From Palsa-506 sp963786975 (GTDB lineage Bacteria; Actinomycetota; Actinomycetes; Streptosporangiales; Streptosporangiaceae), in assembly GCA_963786975.1 (NCBI GenBank), contig CAWBBE010000009.1:62001-126000 (forward strand): a stretch of 64,000 nt of DNA, written 5' to 3'. Shown here in pieces: positions 17,360 through 26,087 of this stretch. Numbering within the stretch: position 1 is the first letter of the stretch; each line of letters opens with the position of its first letter. Under the pieces are notes generated by a model that ran no database searches, was not told where the DNA came from, and worked only from the letters and a program-made list of their open reading frames with translations. A program made the translations under genes and the position numbers.

Positions 17360-18397
17360 ATGCGGTTGCGAGCGGGCGTAGCGATAGACCTGGGCACGGT
17401 CAACACGCTCATCTGGATAGCTGGCCGCGGCCTGGTCGTAGAGGAGCCTTCTGCCATCGCCGTTGACCAGTCGAGCGGCAAAGTGGCGGCGGTGGGCTCC
17501 GCGGCCGATGCGCTGGCGGGCAAGGAAGCACAGGCCATCGAGGTCATCCACCCGATGCTCGGCGGCGCGGTAGCCGACCTGGACGCGGCGGCGGCCATGC
17601 TGCAGGCGTTCTTGCGCCGGGCCGGGCTGCGCCGGGGCCCGCTGCGGCCGACGGCCGTGATCTGCGTGCCCGGCAGCGCCAACTCGGTGGAACGGCGGTC
17701 GCTGGCGGCGGCCGCCGGGTCACTGCGCCCGCGCTGCACCGTGCGGCTCGTCGAGCAGCCGGTCGCGGCGGCCACCGGCGCGGGCTTCGACCTCGCCGCC
17801 GGGTCCGGCGCCTTCATCGTGGACATCGGCGGCGGCAACACCGAGGCCGCGGTGCTGGCCGGCCGCCACGTGGTGCGCGCCAGGTCGCTGCGGCTCGGCG
17901 GCAGCGTCATGGACGACGCGATCATGGCTGCCGTGAAGGCCCAGCTCGGCCTGCTGATCGGCCGCAACGCGGCCAGGAGCCTGAAGATAACGCTGGGCGT
18001 CGCCGAAATCGCGACCGGCTCGGTGGAGGCGGTCGGCGTCGACGCCGCGCGGCGGACGCCCCGGGTCGAGCAAGTGCCCGGCTGGCTGGTCGCCGAGGCG
18101 CTGGAGCGCTCGGTCGCGGCGATCGCCGACTCGGTCCGGGAAATGCTGTCGGACATCCCGCCGAACCTCGCCGAAGACGTGGTCCGGGGCAAGATCCGGC
18201 TGGCCGGCGGCGGCGCGCTGCTGCCGGGCCTGGCCAGCCGGATCGAGCTGGTGGCCGGCATCCCCGCGGTCGTGGTGGACGACCCGCTGCGGTGCGTGGT
18301 CCGGGGCGCAGCCGAGATCCTCGAGCACGGTGACGAGCTGCCGGACGGCCAGCAGGCAGATTCGGCAGCTGACCGGGATCCGGAGGGCGGTTTCTGA
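17360..18397 (+). CDS. MreB/Mbl-family actin-like protein
   Basis: A 345-residue bacterial actin homologue. The nucleotide site is complete: AIDLGTVNTLIW (phosphate 1), VDIGGGNTEAAVLA (phosphate 2) and LAGGGALLPGL (adenosine). VEQPVAAATGAG is the connecting segment. It stands alone, without mreC, mreD, pbp2 or rodA nearby, so it is probably a paralogue like those used for spore wall or envelope tasks in sporulating actinomycetes rather than the main rod-shape gene. A charged tail (QQADSAADRDPEGGF) extends past the usual end. Confidence 0.9.
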   Translation: MRLRAGVAIDLGTVNTLIWIAGRGLVVEEPSAIAVDQSSGKVAAVGSAADALAGKEAQAIEVIHPMLGGAVADLDAAAAMLQAFLRRAGLRRGPLRPTAVICVPGSANSVERRSLAAAAGSLRPRCTVRLVEQPVAAATGAGFDLAAGSGAFIVDIGGGNTEAAVLAGRHVVRARSLRLGGSVMDDAIMAAVKAQLGLLIGRNAARSLKITLGVAEIATGSVEAVGVDAARRTPRVEQVPGWLVAEALERSVAAIADSVREMLSDIPPNLAEDVVRGKIRLAGGGALLPGLASRIELVAGIPAVVVDDPLRCVVRGAAEILEHGDELPDGQQADSAADRDPEGGF

Positions 18398-18406
18398 CGC
18401 CCGGGC

Positions 18407-19210
18407 TCAGCACGCGGGCCGGGCGGTGCGGTCGGCCCGCCAGCACCAGGCGCGCATCGGGACCTCGATTTCGCTGGCGCCGGGGAACCGGCGCTGCAGG
18501 ATCGCCCGCGCGCTGGCCAGCGCGCGGGCCCGCTCTTCCTGGCTTGCGGTGATGACGCCGCTGTAGGTGCCGAGCATGCCGACGAAGCTGCTGACCGTCA
18601 TCGTGCGGGTGAACGTGAACGACCGGGTCTCGATGTGGCCGAACAGGCCGCCGTCCGGCAGCGTCGCCGTGCGGCGCCAGGACCGCGGCCGGGCCGGGTC
18701 CTGCCCGTCCGGGTCGGCGGCGTCCGGCCCGCGCCGCTGGCTGATCATCCGCGCCTGGCCAACCTCGCGGAGCCACTCCACGTCGTGATCGCGGCTGGTC
18801 CAGATCACGCCGAAGCGGCCGCCGTCGCGGAGCACCCGGGCGATCTCCGGGATCGCCCGGTCCGGATCCATCCAGTGCCATGCCGACGCGATGAACAGGC
18901 CATCGGCACTGGCGTCAGATAGCGGGATGGCCTCGGCGGTGCCGGGGACGACGCGGACGCCGGGGGAGCGCAGGCGCAGCACGGCCGCCATCCTGGTATC
19001 CGGTTCGACGGCGATGACCTGCTCAAACTTCGGTTCCAGCAGCCGGGACAGCATGCCGGTGCCGGCCGCCAGGTCGATCGCGACCGCACGGCGGGCGGGC
19101 AGCAGCCAGTCCACGGCCTCGTCCGGGGGACTGGGCCGCAGCCGGTCATAGTCGTCCGCGATAGCCCCGAAGGATCTCGCCCGCTCTTCCCGGCCAGCCG
19201 CATCCGGCAC
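18407..19210 (-). CDS. Class I SAM-dependent methyltransferase
   Basis: A 267-residue methyltransferase. The SAM-binding motif I is AIDLAAGTGMLSRLL, the acidic residue ending strand 2 is in IAVEPD, and motif II/III reads IASAWHWMDPDRAIPEIARVL, as in UbiE/COQ5-like and methyltransferase-11 proteins. The substrate is unknown. The start is GTG and lies two bases after the DUF397 stop, so it is probably co-transcribed with the DUF397/Scr1 pair, although a functional link is not obvious. It converges on the mreB paralogue. Confidence 0.9.
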   Translation of the reverse strand: MPDAAGREERARSFGAIADDYDRLRPSPPDEAVDWLLPARRAVAIDLAAGTGMLSRLLEPKFEQVIAVEPDTRMAAVLRLRSPGVRVVPGTAEAIPLSDASADGLFIASAWHWMDPDRAIPEIARVLRDGGRFGVIWTSRDHDVEWLREVGQARMISQRRGPDAADPDGQDPARPRSWRRTATLPDGGLFGHIETRSFTFTRTMTVSSFVGMLGTYSGVITASQEERARALASARAILQRRFPGASEIEVPMRAWCWRADRTARPAC

Positions 19211-19211
19211 G

Positions 19212-19415
19212 TCAGGCCGGGTCGAACTCGCCGTTCTTCACCCTGGCGGTGAACGCCTCCCATTCGGCCGGGGTGAAGGCGAGCTCCGGCCCGCCATGGG
19301 CCTTTGAGTCACGGACGGCAACGACTCCTGGCAGGTTGCCCGCGACCTCTACGCAGTTGCCGCCGTTGCCGCCGCTGTAGCGGCTCTTCCGCCATTCGGC
19401 GCCGGTTAGATCCAT
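19212..19415 (-). CDS. DUF397 domain protein
   Basis: A 67-residue protein with the hallmark DUF397 pattern: WRKSRYSGGNGGNCVEVA, then VAVRDSK and FTPAEWEAFTARVKNGEFD. These small actinomycete proteins are encoded next to Scr1/WhiJ-type helix-turn-helix proteins, as here, where the two genes overlap by 10 bp. Such Xre-DUF397 pairs have been discussed as toxin-antitoxin-like or developmental control modules. Confidence 0.95.
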   Translation of the reverse strand: MDLTGAEWRKSRYSGGNGGNCVEVAGNLPGVVAVRDSKAHGGPELAFTPAEWEAFTARVKNGEFDPA

Positions 19416-20230
19416 TCTTGCTCAGCCACTTTCATGATCAGCTCTCGGGATGCGGACCGGGGCAGTGCCTCTGACCGCAGCAGGTCGTAAGTCAGCGTGA
19501 CCTCGGCGACCACGGAGGGCATCTCCGTGACCTGTCCGGACACTGCTGTCTCCAGGTACACGATATCGCCTGTGCCATCGGAACTGGCGATCGCGAACGC
19601 GCCGAGTAGCCCCGCGTGCGCCCCTACGCCGGATGGCACTACCTGGACCGCGACCCGGGGGCGCTGCGCGGTCTCGGCCAGGTGCACCAGCTGGTCGTGC
19701 ATGATCTTGGCGCCGCCGATGCGGCGGTGCAGCGCACCCTCGTCCAGCAGGCACCACAGCTGCGGCGGGTTGTCGCAGCCGAGGATCAGCTGGCGCTCTA
19801 TCCGGGTGGCGACCAGCTGCTCCAGCGCGTCTTCGGTCTCGGCTCGCTGGGCGGCAAACAGCGCCCGGGCATACTCCGGCGTCTGCAGCAGCCCGGGGAT
19901 GATCAGCGGCTCGAACGAGCGCAGCGACGTCGCCTCGCGCTCGATCTCGATCCACGGCCGGAACCAGCCAGGCAGGGTTTCCCGCGACACCAGCGGCCAC
20001 AGCCGGGCCAGCCCGCCGCCGGTGGCCAGCGCATCGTCGCAGCGCTCGGCGAAGCCAAGCGACGGCACCCGCTTGGCGTTCTCGATCAGCCCCACCAGGG
20101 CCGCCGAATAGCTGACCTGCTGGCCGAGCTGCTCCTGGCTCAGGTCAGCGGCTAACCGCCAGCGGCGCAGTTCAGCACCGAAGAAAGCGAGGACGCTCGC
20201 ACCCGGGTCAATGTCTCGCGGCAAGGACAT
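19406..20230 (-). CDS. Scr1/WhiJ-type helix-turn-helix regulator
   Basis: A 274-residue protein with an N-terminal Xre helix-turn-helix (LSQEQLGQQVSYSAALVGLI, residues about 30-49) and a long Scr1 (DUF5753) domain. The latter is recognised by FEPLIIPGLLQTPEYARALF and the QLVHLAETAQRPRVAVQVVP stretch. These proteins regulate development and antibiotic production in Streptomyces, usually with a DUF397 partner. It is transcribed away from the HATPase gene, and direct repeats in the shared intergenic region are likely binding sites. Confidence 0.93.
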   Translation of the reverse strand: MSLPRDIDPGASVLAFFGAELRRWRLAADLSQEQLGQQVSYSAALVGLIENAKRVPSLGFAERCDDALATGGGLARLWPLVSRETLPGWFRPWIEIEREATSLRSFEPLIIPGLLQTPEYARALFAAQRAETEDALEQLVATRIERQLILGCDNPPQLWCLLDEGALHRRIGGAKIMHDQLVHLAETAQRPRVAVQVVPSGVGAHAGLLGAFAIASSDGTGDIVYLETAVSGQVTEMPSVVAEVTLTYDLLRSEALPRSASRELIMKVAEQEWI

Positions 20231-20325
20231 TCCAGCTCCTGTCCCAGCTTATCCGCCCGGCCATTCCAGCTGGAGTCATTCTCCGCGATCGCATTGCCCG
20301 CCGGGCATCGTGGCGGCGGGCCTGA

Positions 20326-20391
20326 CCCTACAAAATTACCGCCCACCACAACCAGGTCAGTGTAGGCATGTTAGCCCTACCAAATTGGCGG
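20326..20391. promoter_or_regulatory. Paired direct repeats between the Scr1 regulator and HATPase genes
   Basis: CCCTACaAAATT at 20326 and CCCTACcAAATT at 20375 start 49 bp apart in the 208-bp divergent intergenic region. They are likely operators for the neighbouring helix-turn-helix protein, able to control both directions. Confidence 0.5.
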
Positions 20392-20438
20392 TCTGGCCGG
20401 GAAGCTGGCTACCGGAGCCTGCAGCCACGGGAGAGACG

Positions 20439-20912
20439 ATGACACTGGCCGGGACCACCCCCCGCAACCCAGTCCTGGCGGCGGCCGCCGCGCTGCCGCG
20501 TACCGGCGACCGCGTGTTCCGGGCCCGTCCCGATCAGATCCGCGAGGCTCGCAAGTTCATCAGCGCCGTCCTGGTCGGCGCGCCGGTGACCGACGACGCG
20601 CTGCTGTGCGTCTCGGAGCTGGCCAGCAACGCCATCGTGCACAGTAACTCCGGCCGGCCGGGCGGCACGTTCACCGTCCGGGTCGCCGTCTTCGACGGCT
20701 ACTGCGCGTACATCCAGGTCCAGGACGACGGCGGCCGCTGGCGGCAGGCCGTGCCGGACGGCGACGGCCCGCACGGCCTTGGCCTCGTCTGCGCCGTGGC
20801 CGCCGATTACGGCCGGGACGGCGGCCCGTTAACCGGCTGGGTCGTCTGGGCCCGGCTCGACTGGCCAGCCGACGGCGGCGAGCCGGCCACCCGGGCGCCA
20901 GCGTACGTCTAG
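20439..20912 (+). CDS. ATP-binding protein, HATPase/anti-sigma (AbaA-like) type
   Basis: A 157-residue GHKL-type ATPase resembling RsbW/SpoIIAB anti-sigma kinases. The N box is ELASNAIVHSNSG, the G1 box VQDDGG and the G2 box HGLGLVCAVA. Genes of this type sit beside WhiJ-like regulator and DUF397 genes in the abaA/whiJ-type clusters of streptomycetes, exactly as here. The ATG at 20439 follows GGGAGAG; the longer reading upstream crosses the probable operator region and lacks coding character. It may hold a sigma factor or bind the Scr1 regulator. Confidence 0.9.
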   Translation: MTLAGTTPRNPVLAAAAALPRTGDRVFRARPDQIREARKFISAVLVGAPVTDDALLCVSELASNAIVHSNSGRPGGTFTVRVAVFDGYCAYIQVQDDGGRWRQAVPDGDGPHGLGLVCAVAADYGRDGGPLTGWVVWARLDWPADGGEPATRAPAYV

Positions 20913-20946
20913 GACGCCGGGGACGTCCGGGGGCACCAGCGTGCGT

Positions 20947-20970
20947 CCTAGGCGCCGGGGGACGCCTAGG
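20947..20970. terminator. Hairpin between convergent HATPase and methylase-like genes
   Basis: A perfect 8-bp inverted repeat (cctaggcg/cgcctagg) with an 8-nt G-rich loop lies in the 53-bp gap between the two converging genes. There is no T-tract. It could serve as a bidirectional terminator. Confidence 0.5.
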
Positions 20971-23071
20971 GCGCCGGGGGGGTGCCGGTAATGGTCAGCG
21001 TTCCGTCGAGCAGGCCGGCCGCGGTGACGTTCCTGATTTCAGCAAGCGCGTCGATCTGCTGCCGGGCGACGGTCAGCTGATCGTTGAGCTGTTCCAGCAC
21101 CGCGTGCAGTCGTTGCACCTCGGCCGGGCTCAGCAGCACCACCGGCTGCTGGTCCAGCCGCCGGACATGCCGGACCGCGCCGGCCGGGCGGGCCGCGGGC
21201 TCATCCGGGCTGAGCAGCGCCGCCAGCACCTCCGGGGTGAACTGCGCCCGCTCCGCCGGGGGGATGCGCAGGATGCGGGCCGGAAACTCCGGCACCGAGT
21301 AGCCCTCGTGATCGACCGCGGCGGCCAGCCGCGGAACGGTGGTCACCACCACGTCGCCCGGCTCGGTAAGCTTCGCCCGCGGGTAGTGGCTCTGCAGCGT
21401 TGCCCGGTCTATCTTCCGCTGCCCGCGGCGGCCGGTGCCGAACAGCTCAGGGCCGCCGAACACGGGGAACTGGCCGGTGTCGTCCAGGTGCGCCGGGCTC
21501 AGCCGGGTGCCCTTCACCATGATGAGGCGGCCGGCCCTGGCCAGCGCGCCGATGGTAGCCAGCAACGGGCGGTCCGCGGCACGGACGGCGACCTGGTAGC
21601 GCGCCGGCTCCGGCTCGGCCGCCGCGCAGGAACTGATCTTGGCCAGGTCCGCCTGCAACTGGGTCACCCGGGCCACCCGCGCGGCTGCGCTGGCCTGCTT
21701 GTCCCGGATGCCGCGGGAGAGCCGGACCGTGAGCGGCCGCGGCGGCTCCACCAGGTCGCTGATCTGCGCCTGGCCAGACAGGGTCCGGGTATGCGCCCGC
21801 GGGTCATAACCGCCGCGCCGCCAGGTGAGCACGTCTTCCGCGAGCTCGTCGATGACCTCGTCGGTCAGCTCACGATCGGAGACGTCGGCGAGCAGGATGC
21901 TGCCGCGGCAGGGCGGCTTCCTGGCCGGCCTGAGCGACCACAGCGCGATCTCATAGCCGGGCCGGTACGGCGCCAGCCCGCCCGGCAGCCGGATCACCGC
22001 TTCGACCAGATGATCCTGGAGCAGCTTCGCGCGGGCCCGCTCGGCGCCCGAATAGGCGGGCAGCGCCCCGACCAGGACGTCGGCCGGGCCGATGATGACG
22101 GCGGAAGCGTCCGGGCCGAGCCGCGCCGAGATGTCGCCGATCCGGTCGAGCACGTCCTCGGCGGAACGGCTCTCCTGCGGCTGGTACGGGATCTGGGTCA
22201 CGATCACGTCCGGGCTGGCCGACCCGCCGGGCAGCTGGCCGGCCACCGCGATACCGGCCTCCAGCAGCGGCACGCCGTGCACCACGAGCCGCCGCCTGGC
22301 CAGCCGGGCGAGGTAGGAGCTGCGCTCGGCCCCGTCGCAGCGGGGCAGGTGGTCAACCCCGAGCAGCTCGATCACCGCCGTGATCAGGTCACCCGGCCCG
22401 GCGGCCGGATCAGCCACCAGGATCGGGTCCGGCTGCCCGGCGCGCTCGGCGGCGCCGGACAGCCGGGCGACCAGCCAGGCAAGCTGCGGCGTCACCGCGC
22501 GGGTGTACAGCTCGGCGGCGCCGAACCGGTGGCGCGCGGCCAGCACCCGCTCCACCGCGCCCTGGCAGCCCCAGGCCGCCTCGATGAGATCGTCGGCGGC
22601 GCCGGCCAGCCAGCCGGAGCCGGCCGGCACCCGCCGGATCTCGGACAGCAGCAGCTCGTCGGCCGGATCCACCCGGGCCGCCCGGCGGCCCAGCGCGGCG
22701 ACCATGTCGCTGCTTGCGACGTCCAGCGGCTCGTCCTCGTCCAGCCAGCGGAGGCAGATCAGCGCGGTCAGCATCGCCACCAGGCTGCTGCCCGGGAAGC
22801 CGGCGCCGAAGGCGGCCAGCGTGTGCAGGCTCAGCTCCGGCTCGATCCGCGCCCGGTCCGCCCGGCCGGTGGCCACCAGCCAGTCGACGACCGCCCGGGC
22901 GTCGAACAGCGGGGCGGCGATGCCGCCCGCGACCGGCCCGGGAAAGCCCAGGTGGCGGCGCCGCCAGGTGGTGACAACCGGCCGCCGGACGCCCGCCAGC
23001 TCGGCTATCTCCGGCATCGAGATCAGCGGTGCGCCGCTGAGCGCCGTTCCAGGTAGCTGGCTAGCCGCCAT
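20966..23071 (-). CDS. Solitary type I methylase/specificity-like fusion with degenerate catalytic motif
   Basis: A 701-residue protein. Residues ~17-46 form a MerR/Xre-like helix-turn-helix (MPEIAELAGVRRPVVTTWRR). The middle resembles an HsdM N6-adenine methylase, with SAM motif I kept in part (DPAAGPGD, 221-228). The catalytic NPPY box reads QIPY (293-296), which should abolish methyl transfer. The C-terminal third looks like an HsdS target-recognition domain: KGTRLSPAHLDDTG, GDVVVTT, then a coiled helix (LEQLNDQLTVARQQIDALAE). No hsdR or other restriction gene is near. It may be a DNA-binding regulator derived from a restriction system. Its ATG is preceded by CAGGAGG. Confidence 0.75.
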   Translation of the reverse strand: MAASQLPGTALSGAPLISMPEIAELAGVRRPVVTTWRRRHLGFPGPVAGGIAAPLFDARAVVDWLVATGRADRARIEPELSLHTLAAFGAGFPGSSLVAMLTALICLRWLDEDEPLDVASSDMVAALGRRAARVDPADELLLSEIRRVPAGSGWLAGAADDLIEAAWGCQGAVERVLAARHRFGAAELYTRAVTPQLAWLVARLSGAAERAGQPDPILVADPAAGPGDLITAVIELLGVDHLPRCDGAERSSYLARLARRRLVVHGVPLLEAGIAVAGQLPGGSASPDVIVTQIPYQPQESRSAEDVLDRIGDISARLGPDASAVIIGPADVLVGALPAYSGAERARAKLLQDHLVEAVIRLPGGLAPYRPGYEIALWSLRPARKPPCRGSILLADVSDRELTDEVIDELAEDVLTWRRGGYDPRAHTRTLSGQAQISDLVEPPRPLTVRLSRGIRDKQASAAARVARVTQLQADLAKISSCAAAEPEPARYQVAVRAADRPLLATIGALARAGRLIMVKGTRLSPAHLDDTGQFPVFGGPELFGTGRRGQRKIDRATLQSHYPRAKLTEPGDVVVTTVPRLAAAVDHEGYSVPEFPARILRIPPAERAQFTPEVLAALLSPDEPAARPAGAVRHVRRLDQQPVVLLSPAEVQRLHAVLEQLNDQLTVARQQIDALAEIRNVTAAGLLDGTLTITGTPPAP

Positions 23072-23287
23072 GACGGGCCTCCTGTCGGCGATCTGACTAG
23101 TTCCCCTGGCGATTGTAAAATCCGCCGCGCTGAAACATTAGGCCCTGACCATCCGTTTTATATAGGGCCGGAGTTGATAACCGGGGTTATCAGTAGTCTT
23201 GCCCAGCGCCCGGAGCGGTACCCGGGCAGCGTCCGGTGACCGGAATCGGGGTACGCACGGCGGCCCGGGCCGGGCTAGCCTTTGGTG

Positions 23288-25575
23288 ATGTCCGGGGAGG
23301 ATGCTGACCGGCCGCCGCCGTTCCGCTATGACGCGAGGCTCGCGAACGAGATCGAGCTTGCCTGGCAGGGCCGGTGGGCGGCCGAAGGCACGTTCTACGC
23401 GCCGAACCCGACCGGGCCGCTGGCCGCCGGGTTCGCCCGCTCGGCGGGGCGGCCGAAGTTCTACGTGCTCGACATGTTCGCCTATCCGAGCGGCAGCGGG
23501 CTGCATGTCGGCCACCCGCTCGGCTACATCGCCTCCGACGTGTTCGCCCGGTTCATGCGGATGACCGGGCATACGGTGCTGCATGCCTACGGCTACGACG
23601 CGTTCGGGCTGCCGGCCGAGCAGTACGCGATCAGCACCGGCCAGCACCCGGCGGTCACTACCGAGCGCAACATCGGCGTCATGCGCGGGCAGCTGCGCAG
23701 GCTCGGCCTCGGCCACGACGCGCGCCGCGAGATCCGGACCACCGACCCGGGCTTCTACCGGTGGACGCAGTGGATGTTCCTGCGGATCTTCGGCAGCTGG
23801 TTCGACCAGGAGGCAGGCCGGGCCCGGCCGGTGGCGGAGCTGGTCGCCGAGTTCGAGGCGGGGACGCGGGCGCCGTCCGGGCCGGCGCAACCCGGGCGGC
23901 CTGCCGTGGGCCGGGCTGGACGAGGTGGCCCGGCGCCGGGTGGTGGACGCGCGCCGGCTGGCCTATATCTCCGAGGAAATGGTCAACTGGTGCCCCGGCC
24001 TCGGCACCGTGCTGGCGAACGAGGAAGTCACCGCCGACGGGCGCAGCGACGTGGGGAACTACCCTGTCTACCGGCGGCCGCTGCGGCAGTGGATGCTGCG
24101 GATCACCGCGTACGCGGAGCGGCTGGTTGCCGATCTGGAGCCGCTCGACTGGCCGGATCGGATCAAGCAGCTGCAGCGGAACTGGATCGGCACCGGGTTC
24201 CGGGACTGGCTGTTCTCCCGGCAGCGGTACTGGGGCGAGCCGTTCCCCATCGTGTACGACTCCGCTGGCCTGCCGGTCGCGCTGCCGGACGAGCTGCTGC
24301 CGGTCACGCTGCCGGAGATGACCGACTTCCGCGCCCGGCAGCCGGACGACGAGACCAGCGACCCGGTGCCGCCGCTGGCCCGGGTGCCCGGGTGGGCGGA
24401 CGTCGAGCTGGATCTCGGCGCCGGGCGCCAGCGGTACCGCCGCGAGCTGAACACGATGCCGCAATGGGCCGGTTCCTGCTGGTACTACCTGCGCTACCTG
24501 GATTCCGGCCAACGCCCAGGCGTTCGCCGACCCGGCCGCCGAGCGGTACTGGATGGTGCCGGACGGCGCCGCGCCCGGGGACGGCGGCGTGGACCTGTAC
24601 GTCGGCGGCGTCGAGCACGCCACGGCGCACCTGCTCTACGCCAGGTTCTGGCACAAGGTGCTGTTCGACCTGGGGCTGGTGTCGACCAGGGAGCCGTTCC
24701 GGCGGCTGGTCAACCAGGGCTACATCCTGGCGGACGCGTTCACCGACGCGCGCGGGATGTACGTCCCGGCAGCGGATGTCGAGCAGCTGGCCGACGGCAG
24801 CTGGGCGCACGTCGGCCAGCCGGTGCGCCGCCGTTCCGGCAAGATGGGCAAGAGCCTGAAGAACGGGATAAGCCCGGACGACATGTATGCCCGGTACGGC
24901 GCCGACACGCTGCGGCTTTATGAGATGGCGATGGGCCCGCTGGACGCCGACCGGCCGTGGCGGCCCGACGACGTGGCCGGCGTCTACCGGCTCCTGCAGC
25001 GGCTGTGGCGGAGCATGGTGGATGAGCACACCGGCGAGCTGACCGTTTCTGACGGCGCGCCAGGCACGGGCCCGGATGGCGGCGGCCTGGATCAGGAGAC
25101 GGCCCGGCTGCTGCACCGGACCGTGCGTGTGGTGCGCGAGCACTACGCGGCGCTGCGGTTCAACGTGGCGATCGCCCGGCTGCAGGAGCTCGTGTCCCAC
25201 GCCAGCCGCCTGAGCGCGGCCCGCGGCGGGATCCCGCGGTCGCTGGCCGAGCCGCTGGTGCTGCTGGCGGCGCCGCTCGCCCCGCATATCGCGGAGGAGC
25301 TCTGGGCCAGGCTCGGGCATCCCGGGTCGGTCAGCCAGGCCGCCTTCCCGGTGCCTGACGATGCGCTGGCGGCCGAGCCGGCGGTCGTGCTGCCGGTGCA
25401 GGTGAACGGCCGGGTCCGGTTCCGGATCGAGGTCCCGCCGGGCGCCACCGACGAGCAGGCCAGGCAGATCCTGACCAGGCATCCTGAGTTCGCCGCGCTG
25501 GCCGGCCGGGCCGCGGTCGAGCGCATCATCATCGTGCCCGGACGGGTGGCCAGCGTGGTCACCAGGCAGCCGTAG
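23288..25575 (+). pseudogene. leuS: Leucyl-tRNA synthetase lacking the CP1 editing domain, two frameshifts
   Basis: Across three frames this encodes a class I LeuRS of ~761 residues, against roughly 950 for a normal actinobacterial enzyme. The HIGH region (GLHVGHPLGY), NWCPGLGTVLANEEV, the zinc-finger-like and leucine-specific parts, KMGKS (GKMGKSLKNG), the anticodon-binding domain and the C-terminal VQVNGRVR module are all present. RNWIG is followed at once by RDWLFSRQRYWGE at about 24190, so the ~200-residue CP1 editing domain is cleanly missing in frame. Single extra bases near 23888-23900 and 24507 break the frame. It may be a decayed paralogue or an intact special LeuRS with sequencing errors. 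A natural CP1-less LeuRS is known in Mycoplasma mobile. Confidence 0.88.
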
Positions 25576-25638
25576 CGCCACGTTCGGCGAAGATGCCGCG
25601 TTGCGTCCGGCCAGCCGGGCGACGGTCTGGCTGGATGA

Positions 25639-26010
25639 CTATGCGGAGCCGGGCGCTCGCTCGCCGTCGATCGTCAGCTCGACCCTCTCGGTGTAGAAAC
25701 ACATCAGGCCGGCGATCGCGGCGGCCTGCGGGATTGGCGCCTGGTAGCTCCAGACGATGTCGTCGTGCACCTCATCGCCGAGCACGGCCGACCAGTAGCT
25801 CGCCTGGCCCTTGAACGGGCAGGTCGTCTCGCTGCTGGTGGGCCGGAGCAGCTCGGTGCGGACATCTTCCGGCGGCAGGTAGTAGCGGGTCGGCAGCCCG
25901 GTCTCGTCGAGGAGTACCGGTCGGTCGGACACGGCGAGTTTCTCGCCGCGGAGAGTTACTTCGAGATGACTGCTAGCGGGCGTGATAGTGATCTTGTGTC
26001 CTGAGGCCAT
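25639..26010 (-). CDS. DUF427 domain protein
   Basis: A 123-residue protein with the DUF427 pattern: ARG-like opening strand (HLEVTLRGEKLAVSDRPVLL), YYLPPEDVR, then TSSETTCPFKGQASYWS and DIVWSYQAPIPQAAAIAG. These compact beta-rich proteins are widespread in actinobacteria and of unknown biochemical role. The ATG at 26010 gives the usual family length; the reading frame is open upstream but only as a shadow of the HNH gene. It converges on leuS with a 63-bp gap. Confidence 0.92.
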   Translation of the reverse strand: MASGHKITITPASSHLEVTLRGEKLAVSDRPVLLDETGLPTRYYLPPEDVRTELLRPTSSETTCPFKGQASYWSAVLGDEVHDDIVWSYQAPIPQAAAIAGLMCFYTERVELTIDGERAPGSA

Positions 26011-26087
26011 GTCTCGGCAAACCGAGCGGCGGCCGTGCTGATTCCGGCGGGGCTGATTCCGGGCTGGCCCGCCGCAGCTGGTGAGTC

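Noticed and set aside
16024..18261. A 745-codon open frame on the minus strand
   Set aside because: Only the part below 17247 is coding; the rest is antisense shadow of the mreB paralogue, common in high-GC DNA.
20966..23071. A working type I restriction-modification system
   Set aside because: No hsdR, no separate hsdS, and the catalytic NPPY box is replaced by QIPY.
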